Made by a program: the position numbers and the translations under genes. From contig CM071568.1 of the NCBI GenBank assembly GCA_036426205.1, positions 51,682,040 to 51,746,039 on the forward strand: 64,000 bases of DNA. The letters run 5' to 3'. Every line of letters begins with the position of its first letter. Positions within the stretch are counted from its first letter, which is position 1. Below the pieces are notes generated by a model. The model made no database searches, was not told where the DNA came from, and saw only the letters and a list, made by a program, of their open reading frames with translations. This DNA comes from Ascaphus truei. Taxonomy: Eukaryota; Chordata; Amphibia; Anura; Ascaphidae. Below, in pieces: positions 33,400 through 43,505 of the stretch.

Positions 33400-34645
33400 A
33401 GATTGCCTGAAAGTCGGAGGGCCCTGTAGAGGAAGGAGGTACAAGAAATGTTATCTCTTAAGGAGTGATTGAGGAATCCTTGCAGTTAATGTTTGCAGTT
33501 CAATAGTATGGTTACCTAAACACGATGGGAAGGTAGATACGTGTAGACCTCGAAAGTTTAATTGCGGGTGGTATCCAAGTTGGACGCAACCGATGCCAAG
33601 GGTGGACGAAGTAATTGACGCCTGGTAACGCGGAATAATATTCACACGCTGGACTGACAAAAAGGATACATGGCAAATATCCTTAGAGGAAAAGTCAAGT
33701 GCAAACACAGCCTTTGCACTCAAATGGGTTATATACCGTGTGACAATGCCATTTGGCTGCATGGGGTACAGCCACATCAGAGATCATGCTTAAGGTACTG
33801 AGGACCCATAGGACTTGCCGCAGCCTTACCTAGCTGACATTGTATTATAGTAAGCACTGGCGGGGGCCAATCTAAATAGGCTGAAAGCGGGGTCCTCCAA
33901 ATTCTAAGAGAGCAGGGTCACCGCCAACCCTAAGAAAGTCCTTGGGTAAAGCGGAAACCAAATACTTAGGTATGCAGGGGAGGTGGAAAGTAAGGCCAAT
34001 AGCCGACACGGTAGTTGCCTGAAAGAAGTTCCGACCCCCAAACCCAAACGCAGGTTACGTCTCTGATGGGTTAAGAGGGTAATACCGGCGGTTCATCCCC
34101 AACTATTCGGATGTGGCAGCACCCTTTAACGGACCTCACAAAAAAAGTGTGCCCTACACAAGTGGTATGGTCAAGGAGTGTCAGAAGCCTTGAGGACATA
34201 GAAAGGTGTCTATCATGAGGGTCCCGACTCCTAAAGCCAGACCTTCAAAAGCCCTTTGTAGTGAAAACAGATGCATCAGAAGATAGGGCTAGGGGCAGTG
34301 TTGTCAAAACGTTTGAGGAGTTGAACACCTATCCTTTCCTGAAGTAGGAATTGTTCCAGAGGAAAAAATAATCAGTGATGAGAAAGGAGTGCCTCGACAG
34401 TAAAGTGGGCAATCGAGGCTTTAAGGCAATTACCTGGCAGGAGTCCATTTTACTTATGGTGACGGGACCATTGCTCATGAAAGTGGTAATAGTATGAAGG
34501 ATTCCAATGCAGATTGACTAGGTGGTATATGGCCCTCCAACCGTTCTCATTGAGCGTCAAGCAAGGCCGGGAAATGAGAAAGCGCAAATTTGCTGACTTC
34601 TTTATATGAGATGAAGGGTGGTGTGATGGTCGGCTGTCAGCCGTG
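33400..34645 (+). pseudogene. Gmr1-like reverse transcriptase and RNase H relic
   Basis: RT copies element RNA and RNase H removes it. Seen in order: VWLPKHDGKVDTCRPRKFNC (about 33508-33567, a V-PK-DGK-R-C-DFRK relic), PMPRVDEVIDA (about 33588-33620), a DLTK-type motif A relic with WQISLEEKS (about 33647-33700), MPFGC (about 33745), YLADIVL (about 33826-33850), where the YLDD catalytic box has its first Asp changed to Ala, then RNase H words FVVKTDASE (about 34256-34282), KWAIEALRQLP-like (about 34402-34440), SDCDGTIAH-like and TRWYMALQPFSLSV-like sequence (about 34518-34560) followed by a KQGREMR-KRKFADF relic (about 34558-34602). The frame breaks at least ten times. The 3' LTR follows at 34683. 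Confidence 0.8.
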
Positions 34646-34682
34646 CGTAGCTCAGCCACCACACTGTAACAGGGTGAGGGAA

Positions 34683-35227
34683 TGTGACAGGGGTAAATAA
34701 AAGCCAGCCCAGCTATATGCATGGTCCAGACCCTGTTTTGTGCTGCAGTTCGTGTAAAAGCGCAGGAGTGTAGGTGAACTTCAGCATGGGACCTAGGACA
34801 TTAGTTGGATACCAGGTGCTCATATAAGGTGGTTAAAAACCCAGGCTGTAGGACACATGGCCTAGTGTCAGAGGAGAGAGGAGATTACTGATAGAAAGGT
34901 CTGTCTGTTGTGTGCTATCTGATGAACAGAACTCCCCTGAAACTCTGGAGAGAGAAAAGCTTGATACAAGGTTGTAGCAAAGTTACATGGTTTAGAACCG
35001 ATCTGTCTCCTCATAGCAAAGAGTAGTTGCCTATTTATTTTACTTTCTGTGCTGATTAAAGAGAAAAACTGTTTTGTCTGCTGAAGAAAATACTGTTTCT
35101 TTGTGTGCTGTGAAAAGCTATTTTTGTTTTGTGTGCTGTATAAATTAGGCTAAATAAAACTAAAGGCCCTTATCCATGTGAACGACTGCGTGGTATTTGC
35201 ATTAGCCCGGATGCACGTGGGATTTCA
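34683..35227 (+). repeat. Gmr1-like 3' LTR
   Basis: A 545-bp LTR starting TGTGACAGGGGTAAATAAAA and ending ACGTGGGATTTCA. AGGCTAAATAAAA (about 35147-35160) provides a polyadenylation-like signal about 70 bp before the end. The purine-rich AACAGGGTGAGGGAA just upstream is a candidate polypurine tract. Tandem TTTTGTGTGCTG words occur near the end. It matches the two parts of the 5' LTR. PLE-1 coding resumes directly after it. Confidence 0.82.
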
Positions 35228-35560
35228 GTTGTTTAGAAGTTACGTGCTTAGTTGTACCTGTGGGTTAGATTACGTGGGTAGAACTAAGCGTACTGTTAAA
35301 ACATAAGGAACAATTCTGACGGACTACGAGGAATGGCGGCTCGAGAAGACATAGTTTGATATCATCGAAAGGACCACCCTCTTTTTTGAGACCTTTAAAG
35401 GTATTCAACATTGTACCGTGTGTAATAGAGGGGAGGGAACAAGATAAAGGCTCGTGTCTGCCCAGGAATCAGATTTTGGATCCATACATTGGATTGGCAT
35501 GGCTCTCTAAAGTGGTTAAATGATGATCCTAGAAGTGTTGGGCATTGCTAGACTCAACCT
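35228..35560 (+). pseudogene. PLE-1 GIY-YIG endonuclease and C-terminus
   Basis: Directly after the gypsy 3' LTR the plus strand reads YVLSCTCGLDYVGRTKRTVK (about 35240-35299), the two halves of the GIY-YIG fold as found in PLEs, in one frame. Decayed sequence with a GIE-type region follows, then QESDFGSIHWIGMAL (about 35465-35510), matching the conserved E-WI-L C-terminal block. This continues the protein interrupted at 24247 and proves that the gypsy element inserted into PLE-1. Stops after VKT and MAL show decay. Downstream, 35570-36095 is AT-rich non-coding sequence. Confidence 0.8.
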
Positions 35561-36099
35561 AAGAGCATGTCTAGTATATTTTTATGCCACCTATGAACAC
35601 ATTACTATAAATGTTTTTTTATATACTTAGAGCTCCCTAAGTATATTGTGGCTCCATTGAAAAGCTTATTATATATGTGGTTATTATATTATGTTATTAT
35701 TAGAAATGTAAGCACAGTGTTCATTCTAATCAATTTTTTCTTTCTCTCTCTCTCTTTTTGGCTTTTGCAGAGTTAATTGTTAATTGACCTAAAGATGTGA
35801 TGTAATTGTTATTGTATCTTTTCAAATCGCAAATGGTCATGCCTTGTGACTTGATCAAACATGTCTGATTGGCTCCCGGTCCTAATTAGTGACACATGAG
35901 GGAGGCATGTGTGCGTATATAGACATCTGGAGTGAGATTGAATTTATCCTGTGATTAGTAGCATTCTTCAGCGATGAACGGTGGAGGTAGGATTTAATTT
36001 TTTGTTTTATTTTGGTTACCTTTGAAGTACACTCATTTAACAGTATTGGTACAAGGTAGAAGTCAGGCTATTTTATCCAGTGCAATATTCCTAGCTACA

Positions 36100-36700
36100 C
36101 GGCTCGGTGTGTTGTGTACTGTTAAAGTGCGCCCTTCCGTGTGACGTTCTTATGATGCGTTTGGCGGACACGATGTGAAAACCGTCACTGCCATACGGTC
36201 TCCGTGTCGGTTTTTGACTGATGTGATGTGGAGACCTTCGCTGTGTGTCGCGTGTTACTAACTAGACTGGGGACTGGGCCACAGGGACTCTCTTGGATTA
36301 TACTACTAAGTGTTGCATTACGGGACTGAAGACTCTTATTCCAGAAATGTAACGCAAGGACACAGGACGACAACGTGGTGCCTACACTCACACTCCTCAG
36401 ACGATCTGGATGCTGGATGCAGTTTGCAGTTACCGTGAAAGGCCAGGGATGGACATCGGGAAATTGCGGGAGACAACTTACCAGTGATAATCCTTCCTAA
36501 TATCCACCCTGATGTCAGCGTGTGGTATTTCGTGTATTGATACACGTCAATGCGGAATGTTATATATTTTGTTCTAAAAAATTTTGCGCTTTTTTCTTGT
36601 TTCCCTCCCAGTGGTGGAGGCTCAGATTACTGTGAGCCAACAGTAAGGCAGCACCGTAGACTATGCTTTATAAAGGGGAAAGAGGGCTGGATATATATGT
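36100..36700 (+). mobile_element. Pseudo-LTR-like repeat, copy C (right flank of PLE-1)
   Basis: Aligns with copy B (about 19280-19760), sharing GACGACAACGTGGTG-like, CACTCCTCAGA, TACCGTGAAAG, AAATTGCGGG, ATATCCACC and GTATTTCGTGTATTGATACA words, then with the end of copy A (11545-11640), sharing CCCAGTGGTGGAGGC, GTGAGCCAACAG and AAAGGGGAAAG. The same orientation at both sides of the PLE-1 body supports a terminal-repeat role. Confidence 0.62.
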
Positions 36701-37315
36701 TCGTTTAGTAATACACGAGTGCTATTGCTTGCCTCTGTGTCTTGTTTGTTATTTAAGGCACTTTTTACCAGATGTTGGTTGGTGCTGTCTGCACGGTTTT
36801 TAATTGGGGGAAGCGCCTTGCTGAACAGTTTATTTCTCTTATAACTCCCATAATCCCCGGAGTCGTCTGCCTCCTGATCAAACCTCTGATTTGCCGCAGC
36901 CCCTCATGTGCTTGGAAAGCCATGTGGTGTGCTCTGACTTTTCTCTCAGCTCTCACCTGCTTGTGCTGATATTTGGGGCGTCTCGTGTCGGCCCTGGAGA
37001 GAGATTTCCGCCAATGAACACGCTTATCCTTACTTTCCGCAAGTGCTGTGGATTCATTCCTGCTTTCCACCGCTGTTCAGATGGATTTGAAATGAGGGTT
37101 ATCTTCAGCTTGATGTTCTGCAGGAGGGACGCCTGCACATGTTATCTTGTTCAGATGAGATTGAAACTGAGGGTTATATTCAGCCTGATGTTCTCTGCAG
37201 AGAATGCCTGCACATGTAGCTCCCCCTCACAGGAGCATGCAAAGTCTCATGCTTATTGCGGCTCAAGGATAATCCAGTGAGTTTTTATACTGCCTTAAAA
37301 TCATTTGTTCTGCGT
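36701..37315 (+). repeat. Unclassified segment with a 74-bp tandem duplication
   Basis: Two adjacent units (37074-37147 and 37148-37221) share TGTTCAGATG, TTGAAA, TGAGGGTTAT, TTCAGC-TGATGTTCT and GCCTGCACATGT in the same order; the unit length is 74 bp. The preceding 370 bp have two overlapping open frames (36772-36969 and 36891-37280) with no known domain. I do not recognise the sequence family. Confidence 0.55.
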
Positions 37316-37507
37316 TGTTTGTGTGTGTGTGTGTGGGGTGTGTGTACCATGTTAGTAAAACATTTATTAAAGTATTTAGTTCAAACATTACACACACACA
37401 CACACAGTACAATATATGCACACACACACACTACACACACACAACAACAAACACACACACACCACACACATCATGTTAATATACACACCACACACACACC
37501 ACACATT
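37316..37507 (+). repeat. GT and CA microsatellites
   Basis: A short GTGTGTG run (about 37316-37345) is followed after 45 bp by a CA-rich tract (about 37388-37507) with interruptions. Confidence 0.92.
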
Positions 37508-38790
37508 ATAGGACCTCACTCGCGAACAGATAACACAAAAAGCGTGGCGGCATGTTGCGTGCAAGTCCGCACACAGTATAGAATGAGCCTTACAGCGGCA
37601 GGCTCTACAGTTAGACATCTATAGAAACCCTTAGATCCTGTCTCAACCCAATTCGTCATCTTCTTTTCTTATGGGGGAAAACTTGGTTGTGACGGCTTAA
37701 ACCGGCTGCCCTTAGTATAAAGACGGCTAAGGCCAGTCTGCTGGCTCTTGCCCATGCCAGTCCCTTCATTTGTAATGCAGAATATTCAGGCGAAAGGTAT
37801 ATTGGGGTTAACAGCGTATGATCTACTGCAGGGTGTGGGCAACCTATTTGTCCAATGTGCCCGTGAAAAATAGCCACACACGCAAATTTTAACCAGTGTG
37901 TGCTGCTGAGCGTTATATGTATATATAGATATAATAATATTACACTACACAAAGATATTATATTTATATATACGACCCCCACCCAATTATATATATTACC
38001 ACACAAACAGGCAGGCATACCCCGCATTAACATAAGCAATGGGACAGGAGAATGTATGTAAAAGGTGAAAAATGTACTAGTGAAGCACTACATTTTCCAC
38101 TTATCGATGCTGTACTGTACTGTGACAAACGTCCATATACGTGCATAACTGATGTAAATTAACGCATTGTGTAACAGGATTCTATAGTCTCCCTCGCTTG
38201 GGGGGAACAGCTTCGGTTACAGGTAGGAGCGGTTTTTTTGATGTCGTCAGGACATGCTGAAGAGGGGGGGACCCGCACAACACTGCCCGAGGCCTCCCCC
38301 GGATGTCCCTTAACTCAGCTCCTGTCTCCGGTAATTTTGTGTATCGTCTCCGCGCCGCTCCTCCCGTTTGACACAGCTCAGGGCTCTATCCCCCTCCCGC
38401 CCTCCTTTCAGTCAGCGGCCTCGGGCACGCGTAACTAACAAGCGGAGTTGGCTGCGGCGGCAACCTCACGGAACAGGCAAGCGCCCTGCCGGCGTCATTG
38501 GCTGATCCCTGAGCAGGAATGGGGGGGGGGGTGGAGCGCCCGTCACCTGCAGGTACACAGACCGGGAGGCCGGGGACACAGCAACGGATGGCGAAGCAGA
38601 GGAGTTGGGAAAAAGGACGCGGGGCCAAGAGCAGAAAACAAGCACGAGGGGTGTTAATGGAGTGGAGCTTTGAGATGGGGGAGGTGGAGGTGAGGGGAAG
38701 CTTCTGGGAAAGCCATAGCGAGCAAGGTCACCCCCCCCACCACTGTCGCCCCCCCCCCCCATCCTAGAGGGAAAATTTAGTGAGCTATTG
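37508..38790. other. Unclassified segment upstream of a Helitron-like end
   Basis: No gene recognised. Around 37830 the word CAGGGTGTGGGCAACC resembles a hAT left end but no right end was found. About 37910-37995 is TA-rich. Positions 38190-38760 are GC-rich with long G- and C-runs; open frames there (for example 38466-38762) are composition artefacts. Some of this may belong to the Helitron-like element ending at 38823. Confidence 0.4.
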
Positions 38791-38823
38791 AAAGTCCGGG
38801 CAACGCGGGGTCTGCTCAGCTAG
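38791..38823 (+). mobile_element. Helitron-like 3' terminus
   Basis: AAAGTCCGGGCAACGCGGGG followed by TCTGCTCAGCTAG, then T. Animal Helitrons end with a short GC hairpin a few bases before a CTAG end and insert before T. Here the hairpin is CCGGG-CAACG-CGGGG with one mispair, and the end is CTAG|T. The 5' terminus (TC start) was not identified, so the element length is unknown. The call rests on this motif only. Confidence 0.5.
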
Positions 38824-38828
38824 TATAT

Positions 38829-39015
38829 AGACACACACACACCCACACACACACACACACCACACACACAAACACAAACACACACACACACAGACAAAAT
38901 ATGTAAGAGAGAGATACAGAAACACACACACAACATATATACAAACACACCACCCATATATTACAACACACACACATATATGTCATATAGTACACCCACA
39001 CACAAAACTAAATAT
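38829..39015 (+). repeat. CA-rich microsatellite cluster
   Basis: ACACACAC runs with interruptions and some ATACAT words. Overlapping minus-strand open frames are artefacts. Confidence 0.92.
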
Positions 39016-40590
39016 ACATACATACACACGTGTGGGGGGGATGATCGGGTCCCGGGGTGCCGGCTTTGGTTTAGCAATCCAGAGGTGGAACAGCCGACAG
39101 GGCAGAGGGATACCATGCGAGCTCTACCCAAATATCAGCTGAGGAGTGTGGGGGATGAGGGGGGGGTGCTGTCGTTAGCAAGCAGGGGAGGGAACAGCCG
39201 GAAGGGCAGAGGGAACTCAACGTTAGTCTGAAGCGTGGTCTCCGTTGGACTCGGGGAACTGAACAGCTGCGGGCAAGTTACTGAAATGAAGTGTATTCCT
39301 TCAAATCCTCTGTCATGTGATGAATGTCGGTTTGGTCCTCCTGTGGTTCCCTCAAAGCGCTTTGACCAGTGGGCCTTTCTTTCATCCCCCCCAGGACCCT
39401 CTGCAGAGTGCGACCCCTCATGGTGCCGCGAAGGTGAGAAGTAGATGCGACCCCTGTGGAGAAGCAGCTCCTCCGGACAATATAACTGTGCGTGCAGAGA
39501 CAAGAAGGAGATCTGGGAATGGGGGGAGGTCGTAGGGAAAGTGCTGATGGGGTGTGTGCAGGAGAAAGAGAATTCTTGGAGGGTGGAAGGTAGGGCTGGA
39601 CTTATAGAAATTAGAGAACACTTTGCAGCTAATTCGCCCAGTGGCGGATATGGGTACAGTGGGGTGCCACCTCGGATCTACTTGATTACCCTCCCCCCTC
39701 TAGAGTACAGTTACCCCACAGTGGTTCCTCTATTGTGTTTGTCCCAGGCAGTCCATTTGCCTGTGCATGACCCCGCTGGATCAGCTCCTGGGGTTAGGGT
39801 TGAGTGCATGTTTGGTCCCAGTCAGCCTGGGCACGCGCTGATCGTGGGGGGGGGGCTGGGGCACCGGCGCGCTCAGCAAGGGGCACGGGAGAGGGGTAGC
39901 ATTTGCGGCAGGACAGGGGGTCATAGGTTGGGTGGTGGTTTTGCAGGGGCGTGCGTGGTGGCCGTCTCTCTTGGCTGAAACCGCCGGCTGGGGGCGTGGC
40001 ATCGTTGCAACTTGCAAACCGTTGGACTGTCTAAATAACTCCTCTGTTTCCTTAAAGCAATCCGGATTATACATTGTACTCTCTATGTTCAGCTAAGTAC
40101 CAAATAAAAGATTAGGTATTAACTGGTTTCCATTATAATCAATATGAATGTGGGTATCTCCATATAGTGAATGTTTCTAGGTTTGATTCCTCCTTTCTTA
40201 TTAGGGCGAATAGTCTATATATCTATATAGATATATGTTGTAGAAATTATTTATGTATGTTCAAATTATATCACACATATCATTACTGTGTTCTTTTTCT
40301 AATTATACAGAATTTCGGGTAGATAGGATTTCTTTGAATATTACAATAAAATCATTAATGAATCCATAAGTATAGGGTTGGAGACTATAATTCTTTTATT
40401 GTCAAAACATATAATACAGTTTATTTGGTGTTAGGTAGTCTGTGACAGGTTTTATTTTATATCATATATGATCATTAAAAGCTACAGTTCAGTCAATTCC
40501 TGCATGTGTGTTTTTTTGTACTAAATAGTCTGTAGATAAGAAAAAATACTTTAAGCATTTCGTTTTTAAAAAAACACTTTGAAAGACCAA
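39016..40590. other. Unclassified GC-rich then AT-rich sequence
   Basis: 39030-39990 is GC-rich with overlapping open frames on both strands (the longest is 39445-39978, 177 codons) that show no known domain, no codon pattern I trust and many G-runs. I take it as repeat-derived DNA of unknown type. 40080-40590 is AT-rich spacer. Confidence 0.4.
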
Positions 40591-40599
40591 TTTTCTTGT

Positions 40600-40860
40600 A
40601 TCGATGTATCAAGCATTTGTCTAAGGCTTGGGCCATTCCTGTCCTGTCAAAAGCCATGGCAAACACCCTTTGTCAGCCTGCCATCCTCTAGCACATGTCA
40701 GGCAGAAAGTGCTCAGGAATATTCATGAGCTCCACTGATGGACTGAGCAGAAGAAACAAAATATGCCAGCTCTAATGCTTCACGAAAATTTCACCGATCA
40801 ATACCGGGAGAAACGAACTGGACTGCCAGCTCTTACAGTTATTGAGGTAAATTAGAGATT
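40600..40860. other. Candidate conserved noncoding block
   Basis: About 260 bp of high-complexity sequence, including GCCATGGCAAACACC, CATGTCAGGCAGAAAGTG and GGAATATTCATGAGCTCC, stands out from the decayed surroundings because it has no indel-like damage, no repeats and no open frame. This texture is usual for vertebrate conserved noncoding elements. It is an impression from base texture only. Confidence 0.3.
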
Positions 40861-43468
40861 GCCCACATAAAGAATATTGAAGTAGAAAAAATTAGAAGGA
40901 ATAAAAAGGAAAGAGCGGAACTGCGCTTATGTGACTTATGACCGGGGGATTCTCTTTAACAATATTGTATATAAATTTATTTATAGTTTGTATTGATTTT
41001 TTGTACACGAGGTTTTCTATCTAGCAAAATGGTGATGACGTTGGGGCGGTGCTTGCCCCTTGTGGCGTGCTTCCTTGGCCAAGTCGTGTTGTTTTTTATC
41101 GGATGTGCACTCTTCCCCGTCCCTCACTGGGTCCGGAGCGCGGGGGGGAGTTGTGATAGATGGGATCCTGCCGGGACGAGCTTATGGTGCGATGACGCGG
41201 TGAACGGTACTTTCCACGCTCCCGCCGATTGCCGTTTTGGGTTTTGGGACGCCGTGTATATCATCCCCGTAACAACTACCTCCCCCTTGGGAGGCTCCTC
41301 TTATTCCGTTTCTCATATTTTTTTCCCTGGCTGTCTAGCTTGTTCCATGCTCTGATGGTTACTGCCGGCTTGCTGGGCGAATCAAGACTGCGTCTGGGGG
41401 GGAGAGGTTCTTCTGCTGTAGTTCTGCCCCTTCATGTGGTGGCGACGCATGTTCAGATTGTTTTTTTCGTGCGGCGGGGGAGAGAGGACCAGTGGAAAGC
41501 AAAATAAAAAGAAGGATGAAGGGAGAAAAACGAGGAAGACTAAAAGGAAAGAGGTAGGAAGAGATGATGGGAAAGACTTGTGCAGTTTAAATGGCTGTAC
41601 CTACGTTGGTAACCCCCTGGCGTTGCCCTGGTCTGTGGTCAGAACACCCGACTCCATCCCCGCTTCCATGGGACACTCTTCTGTCCGGTGGAACCAACTC
41701 CGATGTTGCGGAGGGAAAGGAGGGGGGGGGAAGGGGGAGAGGGAGGAGAAAGGGTTAAATGAACGGGTCATGTCGGAGAGGGGGTCGGACGGGGGAGCAA
41801 GGTGGCTAAAGGGGATGGAGACGGGAAGCAAAAAGGAAAAGAAGAGCAGGGAAGGCTAGGAACAAGGGAGAGACGGGCGGGAAACCAGAGACGGTCAGGA
41901 GGAGGGGGGCGTGGGAGGGGAAAACAGGCAATCAATGAGAAAAGGTCGATAGTCGTAGTTAGGCATGAGTGAAATGCGAACAAATTAATAGAGAATAAGA
42001 TCGTGCAACGATATTATTGCATGTAATCTGATGGATATACTATATTAATGCGTTATTTATATGCATGGAGTACCCGATAGTTGTGGCTACGTCACGACAA
42101 AACTGGTTACCGCAACCCGAAGAAGAGAGTGCACCTCCACCTCAGCACCAGCAGGGTGTGATGTCCGTCGGGGAAAAGGAAGAAGCGAAGGGAAAGAACC
42201 AGGTGCGGCGAGAAGGCACACGGGGGGCACGGCAGGAAATAACGGAGTCAGGCTAGACGGGGCCGGGGGAGCACGAACGTACAGGAGAGTGGGAGGAGGA
42301 GAAAGATGTGACGACCTATGCCGGCCGGGGCAGTGGACCGAGAATCCGCGCATGCATCACCCCTGGGCGGTGTAAAAGTTAACACATCAACCAATGAGAA
42401 ATTACTCCCTCTCGAGTAATGTTGTGACTCGATGTCCGGAAACGGATAGGCTGCGATAATTCAATGCATGTTCACTTCTCTGCTGTGGGACTATATTTCT
42501 GCCCCTGAGCCTGCTTGACTGACCCCACTACATCCTATCTCACCTGATTGGCTGATACTCTACCTGCTCGTAAGTTCAGAAAGGCTAGGGGGTGAGGAAA
42601 TCAGACCTAATATAAAATGGCTGCCTATATATACGTCTTTGGTGGCAACCATCTAGTGTGGAACAGTATCATAAGACGCTTAATACCTTGGGTGTCTACT
42701 CTACCTCTCTATCATAACTTCGTGCTCTGGAATGGTGTTACTTTCAGTGTACTCTTTTCTTCCTGAACTGCTATACTTTGGGAAAAATGATTGAACTGAT
42801 GTCATATGTGATGTATTTGTGTCATATTGATCGGTACTCATTAGCTCTGTGTTTGGGATGATTTTTATTCCTTATTGGTAGTGCACGTTGTGAGTTGTGA
42901 AGGTCTACAGTAGGGAAATGACGAATGGTACCATAAGAAGCAGTGTATGGTGGGATCGAAATGAAGTGTAGTCCGAGGAGAACTAACTGCCTGGGGGGAC
43001 TGGATGAGATCAGATGGTATTATCGGACGTGTTATCGGGTGGCCTGCGAGAGGGAGGGAATCAATGGATACGATTATCTCGGAGGTCGAAGATAGATCGC
43101 GGGGGGGCAAGGCTAACGAGCATGGTGGATGAACCGGGGGGGAGGGGAGTACGGACGACTTTTGCGATGTCTCGAAATTCTTATAACCTATCTTTTTGTT
43201 TCTTGTCTGCTTTTCCTTGTGATGCCTCTGTTGGCAGGCAATGGACAGTTTTATGCTCCAACATGAGTGTGCGGGCACGGGGGGGGGGGGAGACGACTTT
43301 GGTCTCCGGCTTTTAGATCGCGGAGGGATAGGTCGGGAGCCGTCACGACGTGGCTGGTGGACTGTCATCAGCATGTCGGGCGTGTCCAGTCACTACCTTT
43401 TGGTGCGAAAATCGGGTATTTTAGTTTGTGTATTATATGTAAAACCTTGACTGTTGTCATTGTACATG
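40861..43468. other. Unclassified GC- and G-run-rich segment
   Basis: No gene recognised. A 120-codon plus frame (40993-41355) starts with a hydrophobic stretch but shows no family. 41700-41930 and 43060-43330 are purine-rich with many G-runs and potential G-quadruplexes. 42400-42840 is ordinary AT-rich DNA. The next entry's motif suggests that part of this may be the 3' end of a PLE-like repeat. Confidence 0.4.
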
Positions 43469-43505
43469 CTCATTGATAAAGGTTTTACACGAAACGCGTT
43501 AGGAG
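43466..43505 (+). ncRNA. Hammerhead-like relic
   Basis: TGCTCATTGATAAAGGTTTT then ACACGAAACGCGTTAGGAGG. The GAAA box and the CGCGTT that usually follows are intact; the first box is TTGATAA where CTGATGA is expected. Stem II is short (GT with AC). The sequence matches the style of PLE terminal-repeat hammerheads, but no PLE protein was recognised upstream. Confidence 0.32.

Larger units (their letters stand above)
24248..35227 (+). mobile_element. Gmr1-like Ty3/gypsy LTR retrotransposon, inserted in PLE-1
   Basis: Two LTRs in the same orientation bracket gag, integrase, RT and RNase H relics. Both LTRs start TG(G/T)GACAGGG-TAAATAAAAGCC and end GGGATTT(T)CA. The domain order is gag, integrase, RT, RNase H, 3' LTR; integrase before RT is the derived order of Gmr1-like elements and differs from ordinary Ty3/gypsy. 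The 5' LTR is split by PLE-2 and the integrase by PLE-3. The element sits between PLE-1 coding blocks (KTYIT at 24246 and YVLSCTCG at 35240). The LTRs differ by many substitutions and indels. No intact open frame remains and no clear protease was recognised between about 29400 and 30250. Confidence 0.82.
19771..36099 (+). mobile_element. Penelope-like element 1 (PLE-1), host of nested insertions
   Basis: Coding relics of one plus-strand PLE are read in order across this interval: an N-terminal block (21195-21330), the RT (21725-22575), a post-RT block (23690-24247) and a GIY-YIG endonuclease with C-terminal block (35228-35560). The interruptions are an LTR-like insertion (22577-23685) and a Ty3/gypsy element (24248-35227) that itself contains two further PLE sequences. 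The relics are one protein in the right order with no duplication, so they represent a single element split by later insertions. Its flanks are the repeats B and C. From 19771 to 21190 the sequence is a non-coding or decayed 5' region. Confidence 0.78.

Noticed and set aside
40993..41355. 120-codon frame starting with a hydrophobic, signal-peptide-like segment
   Set aside because: No homologous domain, G-run-rich context and overlapping frames; no splice or promoter evidence.
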